DNA of 64,000 bases from Acetatifactor sp. (GTDB lineage Bacteria > Bacillota > Clostridia > Lachnospirales > Lachnospiraceae). Below, in pieces: positions 37,629 to 46,454 of the stretch. The stretch spans positions 185,235-249,234 of the forward strand of contig JAILLF010000043.1 of NCBI GenBank assembly GCA_024693365.1, given 5' to 3'. A program made the translations under genes and the position numbers. Within the stretch, counting starts at the first letter, position 1. The number at the start of each line of letters is the position of its first letter. The notes below the pieces were generated by a model. That model saw only the letters and a list, made by a program, of their open reading frames with translations. It did no database searches and had not been told where the DNA came from.

Positions 37629-37859
37629 ATGACGTTCTCAGAACTCCAAAACAAAGACGTGATCAATATCCGGGATTGCAGAAGGCTTGGACGGGTTTGT
37701 AATCTGGAATTTGATGAGCATAAGGGCTGCATCTGCAAGATCATGGTTCCGGGGACCTGCAAGCTGCTTGGCTTTTTGCGGTGCGAACCGGAGCTGGCAA
37801 TCTGCTGGAAGGACATTCGTCAGATTGGGCCAGACATTATTCTGGTTGACGTAGATTAA
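37629..37859 (+). CDS. YlmC/YmxH family sporulation protein (PRC-barrel)
   Basis: A 76-residue PRC-barrel protein: MTFSELQNKDVINIRDCRRLGRVCNLEFDEHKGCI followed by the hydrophobic ending IGPDIILVDVD. Members are conserved in spore formers and often expressed in sporulation; biochemical role unknown. ATG 37629 with GGAG about 6 nt upstream; a frame open back to 37566 has no site. 58 nt before nrdR. Confidence 0.8.
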   Translation: MTFSELQNKDVINIRDCRRLGRVCNLEFDEHKGCICKIMVPGTCKLLGFLRCEPELAICWKDIRQIGPDIILVDVD

Positions 37860-37917
37860 GAAAAAGCGTAAAATTATGACAGGTAAAGAGTATTTTTACG
37901 CACAAGGAGGAACCAAA

Positions 37918-38367
37918 GTGAAGTGTCCCTATTGTAATCAGGAAAATACCCGCGTGATCGATTCCAGACCGGCTGAGGATAACAATTCCATCCGCCGCAG
38001 AAGGGAATGTGATGAATGCGGTAAGAGATTTACCACCTACGAGAAGATCGAGACGATTCCGCTGATCATCATCAAGAAGGATAACAATCGTCAGACCTAT
38101 GACCGGGAGAAGATCGAGGCCGGCGTTCTTCGTGCCTGCCACAAGCGTCCCGTCAGCGCAACGCAGCTGACCAACCTTGTGAATGAGGTGGAGAATGAAA
38201 TCTTCAGCATGGAGGATAAGGAGATTCCCAGCCGCGTGATCGGTGAGATTGTCATGAATAAGTTGAAGGACTTAGACGAAGTGGCATACGTCAGGTTCGC
38301 TTCAGTGTATCGGGAATTTAAGGACATCAATACGTTCATGGACGAGTTGAAGACAATGCTAAAATAA
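37918..38367 (+). CDS. nrdR: Transcriptional repressor NrdR
   Basis: A 149-residue zinc ribbon-ATP-cone repressor of ribonucleotide reductase genes. N-terminal zinc ribbon KCPYCNQENTRVIDSR and CDECGKRFTTYE; ATP-cone from LIIIKKDNNRQTYDREKIEAGV. It senses ATP/dATP. The GTG start at 37918 has AAGGAGG 7 nt upstream and matches the family's M(K/R)CPYC beginning. Followed by a bidirectional terminator. Together with ylmC it interrupts the carbohydrate locus. Confidence 0.97.
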   Translation: MKCPYCNQENTRVIDSRPAEDNNSIRRRRECDECGKRFTTYEKIETIPLIIIKKDNNRQTYDREKIEAGVLRACHKRPVSATQLTNLVNEVENEIFSMEDKEIPSRVIGEIVMNKLKDLDEVAYVRFASVYREFKDINTFMDELKTMLK

Positions 38368-38397
38368 AAAAGAGGATGGTGAAAGCCATCCTCTTTT
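38368..38397. terminator. Bidirectional terminator after nrdR
   Basis: AAAAGAGGATGG (38368-38379), loop TGAAAG, CCATCCTCTTTT (38386-38397): a perfect 12-bp stem ending in A/T runs on both strands, between convergent genes. Confidence 0.9.
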
Positions 38398-38418
38398 CGT
38401 TTATTCGTAAAAGCCAGA

Positions 38419-39036
38419 CTAATCCGTAGGCAGATCCAAATGGTATTTTTCCAGAATTCTGTGGAAAATAAAGGAATTCAAATATGCGGCCAGCCCCGGA
38501 GCAATGAGAAGAAGCGGCCAGAAAAGAAAGAGGCCTGCGGAGAAAATGCCGACCGTCAGGATCAGGGCGGACAGTATGGGCAGGAAATCACGAAAGCTGA
38601 TGGCGACGCACATACCCATTAGTGTTTTGGTAGAATTGTCGCATCTTGCCAGGAGCGGAAACAGAAAGGTTAAATAAACGGCAAACAGCAGCGAAAGAAT
38701 GAGAAATGCAGGAAGAAGGGCAGAAGCAAAATAGTTACCGCTACACAAAGACCAGTAGACGTCAGCACAAAGAAGGCCAATGCCCGCAAGACAGACCAGC
38801 CAGATCATGGTAGATTGCCTTAGGTTCGCCCGAAAAGCCTTAAGAAAAGAGTGGGCAGTATATCCCTCCTGTTTGCAGACCATTTTTAACGTTACGTAAT
38901 AGAGGGCAGTGCTTGCGCTTCCCGCAGTAAATATGGGAAGGCAGCACAGATACCAGAGTACGGACAGAAGAAACAGATCCGCTAAATTACCGATAAATTC
39001 CCAGACGGGATTTTCCAGATTAAAAAATGTTTTCAT
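38419..39036 (-). CDS. YesL family membrane protein (DUF624)
   Basis: A 205-residue integral membrane protein with about five helices. The N-terminal MKTFFNLENPVWEFIGNLADLFLLSVLWYLCCLPIFTAGSASTALYYV (here cut by its own GNLADL and LPIFTAG blocks) is the DUF624/YesL signature. Family members are encoded in rhamnogalacturonan and other sugar-uptake operons; role unknown, possibly aiding ABC import. It lies 14 nt downstream of the GH28 gene in the same direction, so one operon is likely. Confidence 0.85.
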   Translation of the reverse strand: MKTFFNLENPVWEFIGNLADLFLLSVLWYLCCLPIFTAGSASTALYYVTLKMVCKQEGYTAHSFLKAFRANLRQSTMIWLVCLAGIGLLCADVYWSLCSGNYFASALLPAFLILSLLFAVYLTFLFPLLARCDNSTKTLMGMCVAISFRDFLPILSALILTVGIFSAGLFLFWPLLLIAPGLAAYLNSFIFHRILEKYHLDLPTD

Positions 39037-39050
39037 AAGAAGAATTCCTT

Positions 39051-40388
39051 TCAGAATACGTTCTCATTTATGACGAATTGCTCGCAATCCTCCACGTCAA
39101 ATTCCGTCACAACGTCTTCCCTGACATCATCAGCAATTTCGACTCGTAGATCGCGGAACAATACGTCCGCAACGTTTCTTGCAAAGATGGCATTGAGCGA
39201 ACCGGTGAGCACAGGCTCTGATAGGTTGCAGGGCCGCAAGTCGTGGAAGTTCTTTTGCCATTCGGTTTTCTTTGTAATTTGCAGAGTGATCCGATGAAAG
39301 ACCAATCCGTTGATATTGCGTGATTCATCGCCATAGAGCATTATGCCGTTTTCGCCATGGCAATGAATATTGTCAAAGACAATGTTTTTAACGTAGCCGA
39401 CGGATGTCTGCTGTTCGCGTTTTACTGCCGTAATGGAAATGGGTTCCGCTTCTCCCCACCAGTGCGTTTTTGAGAAGAGGCGCGTATCGATCGTGATGTT
39501 TGAGAAGAGAACGTTCTCGATGCAGCCGCAGTCGCGCAGCATAATGGAAATGCCTCTGTTGGACTGGCTGATGGCACAGTTGCTGACAATGACGTTTCGA
39601 AAACGCGCTTCGCTTTCCGTCCCGAATTTAATTGCCGCACTTGTGGAAATCAGCGTACAGTTGGTAACGGTAATGTTTTCGCAGGGACCATATTGCATTG
39701 CATTGGCAGTATTCTTAAATACAATGCAGTCATCAGCCGTTTCTACGTGGCAGTTGGATATTCTGACGTTCTGGCAGTGATCCGGATCGATCCCGTCGCA
39801 GTTTGCCAGCTTCAGATTGTTTAGGATTCGTATGCCTGTGATCAAAACGTCAGAACAGCCTACCAGATGCGTGGTCCAAAAAGCACTGTTGGTTAAGGTG
39901 ACGTCCTTGATCGTCAGGTGAGACACGTGCTCCAAAAAGAGCAGAGGCACCCTTGGATAAAAGCTTCCGTCGATATGCCAGGGAGTAACGTTGCCATAGA
40001 AGATTTTTTCGTTCCCGTCTATTTTTCCAAAACCGGAGATAGAAACGTGTTCGCAGTCCTTTGCATAAAGAAAAAAGAGTGTCGGTTGTCCCGCATAGCT
40101 ACAATCTTCGTAGGTGGGAACGGAGATTTCTTCGGGGACGGTTTTGCCGCTTTGAAAATAATCATAATCTTTTAAGGAATCACTGCCCTTAAGGATTGCA
40201 CCCATTTCCAGATGAAGATCTACGTAAGAATGCAAAACCAGAGTGCCTGAGCGGTAAACGTGACCGCCGGATAAAAGAACCTGACCGCCACCGCCCTTGT
40301 GGCAGGCGTCAATTGCCGCCTGGATGGCATCCGTATCAAGGTGACGTCCGTCGCCGACGGCTCCAAAATCGTGTACGTTATATAGCAT
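39051..40388 (-). CDS. Glycoside hydrolase GH28 (polygalacturonase-like)
   Basis: A 445-residue right-handed beta-helix. GH28 acids: D in NCDGIDPDHCQNV (NxD motif), DD in TADDCIVFK, and the substrate block AAIKFGTES. N-terminal FGAVGDGRHLDTDAIQAAIDAC is the usual pectate-lyase-superfamily opening. No signal peptide, so it would act on imported (oligo)galacturonides or a related sugar such as rhamnogalacturonan fragments. ATG 40388 follows AAGGGAG; an upstream in-frame TTG is unlikely. Confidence 0.88.
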   Translation of the reverse strand: MLYNVHDFGAVGDGRHLDTDAIQAAIDACHKGGGGQVLLSGGHVYRSGTLVLHSYVDLHLEMGAILKGSDSLKDYDYFQSGKTVPEEISVPTYEDCSYAGQPTLFFLYAKDCEHVSISGFGKIDGNEKIFYGNVTPWHIDGSFYPRVPLLFLEHVSHLTIKDVTLTNSAFWTTHLVGCSDVLITGIRILNNLKLANCDGIDPDHCQNVRISNCHVETADDCIVFKNTANAMQYGPCENITVTNCTLISTSAAIKFGTESEARFRNVIVSNCAISQSNRGISIMLRDCGCIENVLFSNITIDTRLFSKTHWWGEAEPISITAVKREQQTSVGYVKNIVFDNIHCHGENGIMLYGDESRNINGLVFHRITLQITKKTEWQKNFHDLRPCNLSEPVLTGSLNAIFARNVADVLFRDLRVEIADDVREDVVTEFDVEDCEQFVINENVF

Positions 40389-40439
40389 ATTCAACTCCCT
40401 TATGATTCTATTTTTCTGTGTTGCGTCTGTTTTTTCGAT

Positions 40440-41300
40440 TTACGGGTTGAAATCGGCATTGCATTGACTTTTCGCATGCTTTCTGTAATCTCTTGGAGAT
40501 ACGCCGTTCAAGCGCCGGAAACAATCCTTAAAGTAATTGCTGCTGTTAAAACCGCAATTTACGGCAATCTTGGTGATGGTATCATCTGTTGTCAGCAGCA
40601 TTTGACAGGCCTGACGGATTCTAACGTTATTCAGGTAATTCTTAAAGGTTATGCCGGTTACTTTCCGGAATTTTTTGGAAAAATAAGTGGGGCTTAGGTT
40701 TGTCCTTTCGGAAACTTCCTCCAGCGTAATGGGCATCGCGCAATTTTGGGCAACATAGCGCAAGACGTTCTCTATGTCGGCATCGGAATTTTTGTTGGAG
40801 ATGGTTTTATTTTGCTCATAAAGAAATCTTCCATGCCGCTGAGCAATAATAAAAAGAGACGTAACCTGCATGAACAGGCATTCCTGGGAGTATTCGTCCG
40901 GCATGTTATTTTCTTCCAGCATTCTTCCAAAGAGGGTATCCAGCTTGAACTGTGCCTTCTTTTCAAAAGCAACCTTTCCGGATTTGGTGAAGTGCTCCAT
41001 GATTTCGGGATGCAGATCCCAATATTTTTCGGGAAGAGCCTCCGGCCGGCAATACACCACGTATCGTTCACAGGGAACGACGCCCGCATATCTGGTACAG
41101 TGACGATCGCCGGGGGCGACAATAAACAAATCACCGGCAGAGAGATGGTATGCGACATTGTTCACGGTGTAAGTACAGACGCCTGTTTTTAAATAAAAGA
41201 TTTCAAGAAAATCATGGACGTGCTCATAGGTCATGTAAAAGTTTGGTACTCTTATCTGTTTCTCAATAAAAATCCCTTCATCATTATCTGTGTCATGCAT
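40440..41300 (-). CDS. AraC family transcriptional regulator
   Basis: A 286-residue regulator: N-terminal cupin (FLEIFYLKTGVCTYTVNNVAYHLSAGDLFIVAPGDRH) and C-terminal double HTH (LEEVSERTNLSPTYFSKKFRKVTG; ITKIAVNCGFNSSNYFKDCFRRLNGVSPRDYRK). ATG 41300 with AAGGGGAAG upstream; the frame stays open to 41432 without a site. Divergent from the binding-protein gene at 41601 and upstream of GH28-yesL on the same strand, so it probably controls both. Confidence 0.9.
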   Translation of the reverse strand: MHDTDNDEGIFIEKQIRVPNFYMTYEHVHDFLEIFYLKTGVCTYTVNNVAYHLSAGDLFIVAPGDRHCTRYAGVVPCERYVVYCRPEALPEKYWDLHPEIMEHFTKSGKVAFEKKAQFKLDTLFGRMLEENNMPDEYSQECLFMQVTSLFIIAQRHGRFLYEQNKTISNKNSDADIENVLRYVAQNCAMPITLEEVSERTNLSPTYFSKKFRKVTGITFKNYLNNVRIRQACQMLLTTDDTITKIAVNCGFNSSNYFKDCFRRLNGVSPRDYRKHAKSQCNADFNP

Positions 41301-41481
41301 TTTAAGCTTCCCCTTACGTAATATGATTTTTTGCGCATAAATAATAAAACTGTATTTTGTGAAAAAATAGTCAAATAACAAAGGAGCGTTCTCCGTTATT
41401 TTAATTATATCATCGGAGTTTTGGTGAAACAATAGCCAGAAATCAATAATTTACTAAAATGGCAAAAAATCAGTGGTATTT

Positions 41482-41510
41482 TTGTAAAACACATATCATT
41501 TTTGTATTAT
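41482..41510 (+). promoter_or_regulatory. Promoter of the ABC transporter operon
   Basis: TTGTAA (41482-41487), 17-bp spacer, TATTAT (41505-41510). The 300-nt gap between the AraC gene and the binding protein is AT-rich; no clear catabolite-repression site was found by eye. Confidence 0.6.
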
Positions 41511-41600
41511 TAGGGGCGTAGTACAAATAAAATAAAATTTGTAAGGCGAAACATTTCTTGCTTGTGAGAGAAGAAAACAAAAAAATTGGAGGGAACGTAA

Positions 41601-42920
41601 ATGAAGAAAAAGTTATTGGCAGTTGGGCTGTCCGCGCTTATGATGATGAGTATGGCAGCTTGTGACACGGGCAATGGCAAGCAGTCGTCAGGAGATGAGG
41701 AACAAATTACGCTGAGAATGGCGTGGTGGGGATCTCAGACCCGTCATGACAGAACCGTTCAAGTGATTGAGATGTATGAGAAGGAGCATCCAAACGTAAA
41801 GATCGAGTATGAGTTCTTCTCATTCGATGACTACTTTACGAAACTGAAGACGCTGGTGGCTTCTGACAACGTATGGGACGTTTTCCAGTTGGGCGGAAAT
41901 TTCCCCGAGTACATGGATAAGATTGAGTTCCTGAATTCTTATATCGACAGCGGAATCGTGGATCACTCAAAGATTTCCGACGCTTATCTTAAGATTACGC
42001 AGGATACGGAGGGAAATCAGATCGGACTTTCCAACGGCCTGAATACCTATGGCATTGCGTATGACGTGGACATGTTCAAGGCGGCAGGAGTTCCCACTCC
42101 CACGGAAAACTGGACGTGGGATGATTTCGCTAATGCAGCGAGAAAGATCAAAGCGGCTACCGGTCATTACGGAAGCTCAGGCTTTACTTCTTCCGAATTC
42201 ATCGCAGGATGCTCAACCTACGTAGCCCAGCAGGGTGCGGTGGGAGAGTATGGGTTCTTTAATCTGGAGCTCACGGGCATGGGATTCAAGGATCCGCAAA
42301 TGCTGACTCCCTACATCCAAATGAGAGCAGATCTGATCAAAGAAGGCGCTTCCCCTGATGCAGGTGCGGAGATGGAAATTACCAACATAGAGAACGACTT
42401 CCTTGTTACCGGTGAAGCCGGAATGACCTGGGTTGCCGTGAATCAGTTCCCGACGATCTATGACGTATGCGCTCAGGAAGGACGCACCCTGGCTCTTGCA
42501 ACGGTTCCCCGTTATAAGGCTGACGGCCCTGCCGGCACCGTGATCATGTCTTCCCAGATGCTGTGCGTGTCCAAGGACAGCAAGCATAAGGAAGAAGCCG
42601 CAAAGTTCATCAGCTGGTTCCAGAACAGCGTAGATTGCAACAACGTGCTTCAGGGAGAGAGGGGCATCCCCATCAACAGTGACGTCCTTGCAGCGCTTCA
42701 GCAGAATGCAACGGAAGGTCAGAAGCTGATGTACAACTACGTAGATCTGGTCGGCAGCTTCCCGACGCCCGAAAAGATCAACGTACTGAGCCCGGCCGGT
42801 CAGGATCAGGTTGTTGACCAGTACCGTAATTTCGTCCAGCAGGTAGCTACCGGCAGCATCACGGCAAAAGAAGCGGCGCAGAAGACTTATGATGCCGCTC
42901 AGGCAATTTTCTCGAAATAA
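41601..42920 (+). CDS. Sugar ABC transporter substrate-binding lipoprotein
   Basis: A 439-residue family 1 extracellular solute-binding protein: signal peptide with lipobox MAAC (Cys about 20), then TLRMAWWGSQTRHDRTVQVIEMYEKEHPNVKIEYEF typical of carbohydrate importers. It captures oligosaccharide and delivers it to the two permeases downstream. ATG follows GGAGGG. Strong Shine-Dalgarno and a downstream hairpin suggest higher expression than the permeases. Confidence 0.93.
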   Translation: MKKKLLAVGLSALMMMSMAACDTGNGKQSSGDEEQITLRMAWWGSQTRHDRTVQVIEMYEKEHPNVKIEYEFFSFDDYFTKLKTLVASDNVWDVFQLGGNFPEYMDKIEFLNSYIDSGIVDHSKISDAYLKITQDTEGNQIGLSNGLNTYGIAYDVDMFKAAGVPTPTENWTWDDFANAARKIKAATGHYGSSGFTSSEFIAGCSTYVAQQGAVGEYGFFNLELTGMGFKDPQMLTPYIQMRADLIKEGASPDAGAEMEITNIENDFLVTGEAGMTWVAVNQFPTIYDVCAQEGRTLALATVPRYKADGPAGTVIMSSQMLCVSKDSKHKEEAAKFISWFQNSVDCNNVLQGERGIPINSDVLAALQQNATEGQKLMYNYVDLVGSFPTPEKINVLSPAGQDQVVDQYRNFVQQVATGSITAKEAAQKTYDAAQAIFSK

Positions 42921-42942
42921 AAAGTATTAGAAATTTGACGGT

Positions 42943-42994
42943 AAGACAATTTGGGCACACTTTCTTTCGTGCGGGAGTGTGCCCGTATTGTCTT
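42943..42994 (+). other. Intercistronic stem-loop between binding protein and permease
   Basis: AAGACAAT (42943-42950) pairs with ATTGTCTT (42987-42994), and GGGCACACT (42953-42961) with AGTGTGCCC (42976-42984), giving a two-part 17-bp stem with a 2x2 internal loop. No proper U-tract. Such hairpins often protect the binding-protein mRNA. Confidence 0.75.
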
Positions 42995-43031
42995 TAGAAA
43001 ATACGGATTGTCAAGAAGAGGAGGCATTGTT

Positions 43032-43952
43032 TTGGATAAATCAGCTCTATCGCTTAAGGTTGATTCGCAAAAATTCCTTCATCGCAATGAATTTGTGGGA
43101 CATGTTTTTGCAGCTCCGTTTGTATTTGGTTTTATTTGTTTTTCGTTGATTCCCATTTTGACTTCTTTATACTATTCCCTGACAAATTACTCCATGATGA
43201 CAAAGGGACAGCCGGATTTTATCGGAATCAAGAACTATCTGAATTTATTTCAGGACGAAATTTTTGTCAAGTCCATTGGCGTGACGTTGAAATACGTGTT
43301 CATTTCCGTACCGCTTAAATTGGCATTTGCGCTCTTTGTGGCGTATTTGTTGACCAGAAAAAGCCGTCTTGTGACGCTCTACCGATCCTTGTACTACATT
43401 CCATCCCTAGTGGGAGGAAGCGTTGCAGTGACGCTTGTCTGGAAACAATTGTTTGCGAGAAAGGGTCTGTTTAACGCGCTTATGGTCAATCTGGGACTTG
43501 ATGCCATCAATTGGTTCGGAGACAAGAATCTTGCATTGTATCCCCTCGTTTTGATGAGCGTATGGCAATTTGGTTCCTCCATGATCATTTTTGCTGCCGG
43601 CCTAAAGGAAATTCCGGAATCCTACTATGAGGCGGCAAGGATCGACGGGGGAAACGGCTTACAGATTTTCCTCAGAATCACGCTTCCCTGCCTGTCTCCC
43701 ATAATTTTGTATAACTTGATCATGCAGACCATTTCGGCATTTATGGCATTTACCCAGGCATATATTATTACCGGCGGCGGCCCCGATAACGGAACGATGA
43801 TGTATGCGCTGTACGTTTATCTTCATGCCATCAAATACGGAAACATGGGCTACGCATGTGCAATGTCCTGGTTCATGCTGGTAATCATGAGCATAATCAC
43901 TCTGATCATTTTCAAAACGTCGAAAGCGTGGGTGTTCACGGAAGCTGATTAA
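43032..43952 (+). CDS. Sugar ABC transporter permease (MalF/UgpA type)
   Basis: A 306-residue inner-membrane permease with about six helices. The EAA loop is ESYYEAARIDGGNGLQIFLRITLPCLSP, which contacts the ATPase. The TTG start at 43032 follows AGAGGAGG by 7 nt; the frame is open to 42951, across the hairpin, without a site. First of a permease pair; no ATPase is encoded in the locus. Confidence 0.9.
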   Translation: MDKSALSLKVDSQKFLHRNEFVGHVFAAPFVFGFICFSLIPILTSLYYSLTNYSMMTKGQPDFIGIKNYLNLFQDEIFVKSIGVTLKYVFISVPLKLAFALFVAYLLTRKSRLVTLYRSLYYIPSLVGGSVAVTLVWKQLFARKGLFNALMVNLGLDAINWFGDKNLALYPLVLMSVWQFGSSMIIFAAGLKEIPESYYEAARIDGGNGLQIFLRITLPCLSPIILYNLIMQTISAFMAFTQAYIITGGGPDNGTMMYALYVYLHAIKYGNMGYACAMSWFMLVIMSIITLIIFKTSKAWVFTEAD

Positions 43953-43964
43953 GGAGAGAAAAAA

Positions 43965-44807
43965 ATGAAGACGACAAAGTCGATTAAAAAAATAGCATAT
44001 CATTTCTTTGTTGTGGCTTTTGGATTTTTGATGGTTTATCCCGTTCTCTGGATGGTCAGCGGTTCCTTCAAGGGCAATGCCGAAATTCTTAGGGGCGGTC
44101 TTAACCTGATTCCGAAGGAGTTAAAATCGAGCAATTACGCGACCGGATGGAAGGGCTTTTCCGGCATCACGTTTTCTACCTATTTTTGGAATTCGCTGTG
44201 GATCACGCTCCTTGCAACTCTCGGGACGGTGGTCAGTTCCGCACTGGTGGCATACGCGCTCTCCAGGATTCGTTTTAAGGGCAGGAAATTCTGGTTTACC
44301 TGCATGATTGCAACCATGCTGTTGCCGGGACAGATTTTGATGGTACCATCCTTCCTGATCTGGCATAAGCTGGGCTTGGTGGGCACGTACGTACCTCTGA
44401 TTTTGCCATACTTTTGCGGACAGGCATTCTTTATCTATCAGATGATGCAGTTTATGGCGGGGATCCCGAGGGAGCTGGATGCGGCTGCAACCATAGACGG
44501 ATGCAGCAAATACGGAATCTTCTTCCACGTCATTTTGCCGCTCTTAAAGCCCTCCATTGTCACAACGGTCATCATTCAGTTTTACTGGAAATGGGACGAT
44601 TACATGGGACCGCTGTTATACTTAAGTGATCCCAAAAAGGCAACGGCTTCCCTGGCCATAAAGATGTTTGCGGATTCTGCTTCCACGACGGACTATGGTG
44701 CAATGTTTGCCATGTCAACCATCTCCCTGATTCCCGTGTTCCTGATTTTCCTATTCTTTAACAGATATCTGATTCAGGGTATCGGAACCAGTGGACTGAA
44801 AGGTTAA
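43965..44807 (+). CDS. Sugar ABC transporter permease (MalG/UgpE type)
   Basis: A 280-residue permease, six predicted helices, EAA loop ELDAAATIDGCSKYGIFFHVILPLLKP. Pairs with the preceding permease. ATG with AAGGAGAG upstream, 12 nt after the previous stop. A general MsmK-type ATPase encoded elsewhere would be needed (inference). Confidence 0.92.
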   Translation: MKTTKSIKKIAYHFFVVAFGFLMVYPVLWMVSGSFKGNAEILRGGLNLIPKELKSSNYATGWKGFSGITFSTYFWNSLWITLLATLGTVVSSALVAYALSRIRFKGRKFWFTCMIATMLLPGQILMVPSFLIWHKLGLVGTYVPLILPYFCGQAFFIYQMMQFMAGIPRELDAAATIDGCSKYGIFFHVILPLLKPSIVTTVIIQFYWKWDDYMGPLLYLSDPKKATASLAIKMFADSASTTDYGAMFAMSTISLIPVFLIFLFFNRYLIQGIGTSGLKG

Positions 44808-44897
44808 AAAAAGCTATAATGAGACATAGAAAGCTTTGGTTTATGGCATAAAGAAACATACGTGCCGATGGCGCATTGTAAAGCGGCAGGAGGAAAC

Positions 44898-46454
44898 GTG
44901 ATACAGAATCCAATTTTAAGGGGCTTTTGCCCGGATCCCAGCATCATTAGGGTCGGAGAAGATTATTATATTGCAACGTCAACCTTTGAATGGTGGCCGG
45001 GAGTAAAGCTGTTTCATTCAAAGGACCTGAAGCATTGGGAGCAGATTCCGTCGCCCCTTCGGAGGACGAGCCAGCTGAACCTGATCGGGGATCCGGCGTC
45101 GGGAGGGGTCTGGGCTCCATGCCTTAGTCATGATGGAAAAAGATTTTATCTGACGTACACCGACGTGAAGACGAAAAAAGGCCGGTTTTACAATACGCAC
45201 AACTATGTTGTGTGGACGGAGGACATATACGGGGACTGGTCCGAGCCGGCGTACTTCAACAGCATCGGGTTTGATCCCTCACTGTTTCATGACGTGGATG
45301 GCCGGAAATATCTCATCAATATGGTGAATGGTTTCAAAGGGATTCTGGTTCAGGAGGTAGCCCCGGACAGCCTACAGCTCATCGGAGAGCGGAGAAAGGT
45401 GTATACGGGCTCCGGCATCGGTTGTACGGAAGGACCTCACGTATATCATATTGGGGATTGGTATTATCTGCTTACGGCGGAAGGCGGAACGGGATATGAT
45501 CACTGCGTGACCTTGGCGAGGTCACGCAGTATTTGGGGACCATTTGAAACTGCTCCTTCCAATCCGATTCTAACCTCTGACAGGGAGGATCCGGAAGCTC
45601 TCCAGAAGGCGGGACATGCAGACCTTGTCGAAACGCAGAACGGGGAATGGTATCTGGTGCATCTTTGTTCCCGGCCGGTGAGCGGGCGAAAGCTCTGCAC
45701 GCTGGGCAGAGAGACAGCCATTCAGAAGATGGAATGGGACGGGGACGGATGGCTCCGACTGAAGGGCGGCGGGAATTATGCCCGGATGAGCGCGGAGGAG
45801 CCGGAGGGTATTCCGGAAAGGCCTTTGGAAAATGAAGAGCAGGGCTTTCTTGATGAGTTTATGACACCGGAACTGTCGATTAGATATTCTTCGCCAAGAA
45901 GCCCCATGGAAGCTTTCGCTGACTTGGGCGCAAGGAAGGGGTATATTAGAATGACTGGCAGGGAATCCTTGAATTCCCTGCACAATGTGTCATTGCTCGC
46001 GGTCCGGCAGCAGAGAATCTCCTGCGCGGTTGAAACGGCGGTGGAATTTCACCCGGAGTATCCGGAGCAGGTGGCAGGAATAACATACGTGTACGATTGC
46101 ATGAATTATTATATTTTCGGTAAAACCGTGAATGAAAAAGGAGTGCCCGTTTTGATTCTCCTGAAATCTGATACCGGCGCGGTGTCGGATGAAATGGAAC
46201 CGGTGCCGATACCCGGGAACGGGGAGGTGCGGCTTCGCATCCTCGTTGGAGACGAGGGCCTTGGCGTTACGTTTTATTATCAGACGGAAGCGCAGGATTG
46301 GAAACAGGCGGGCGGCATGCAGACAACGGAAATTTTGACGGATGAGCACTGCCGTGGTTTCACGGGAGCGCATTTCGGTTTGTACGTTCATGACTTGACG
46401 GGACTTTCGCTTTCTGCGGATTTCCGATATTTTAAATTGTGGGGAACAGATTAA
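44898..46454 (+). CDS. Glycoside hydrolase family 43 with C-terminal beta-sandwich (beta-xylosidase-like)
   Basis: A 518-residue GH43 of the XynB-like type. Propeller acids: D in CPDPSI (base), D in GFDPSLFHD, E in CTEGPHVY (acid). The C-terminal half (about 325-518) is the DUF1349-like beta-sandwich usual in beta-xylosidases/arabinofuranosidases of this subgroup. No signal peptide. GTG 44898 is chosen because AGGAGG lies just upstream, giving IQNPILRGFCPDPS as the family start. Directly abuts the next gene. Confidence 0.88.
   Translation: MIQNPILRGFCPDPSIIRVGEDYYIATSTFEWWPGVKLFHSKDLKHWEQIPSPLRRTSQLNLIGDPASGGVWAPCLSHDGKRFYLTYTDVKTKKGRFYNTHNYVVWTEDIYGDWSEPAYFNSIGFDPSLFHDVDGRKYLINMVNGFKGILVQEVAPDSLQLIGERRKVYTGSGIGCTEGPHVYHIGDWYYLLTAEGGTGYDHCVTLARSRSIWGPFETAPSNPILTSDREDPEALQKAGHADLVETQNGEWYLVHLCSRPVSGRKLCTLGRETAIQKMEWDGDGWLRLKGGGNYARMSAEEPEGIPERPLENEEQGFLDEFMTPELSIRYSSPRSPMEAFADLGARKGYIRMTGRESLNSLHNVSLLAVRQQRISCAVETAVEFHPEYPEQVAGITYVYDCMNYYIFGKTVNEKGVPVLILLKSDTGAVSDEMEPVPIPGNGEVRLRILVGDEGLGVTFYYQTEAQDWKQAGGMQTTEILTDEHCRGFTGAHFGLYVHDLTGLSLSADFRYFKLWGTD

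Noticed and set aside
41301..41600. Catabolite-repression (cre) or riboswitch element before the ABC operon
   Set aside because: No cre-like match or conserved aptamer core could be seen; only the promoter is supported.
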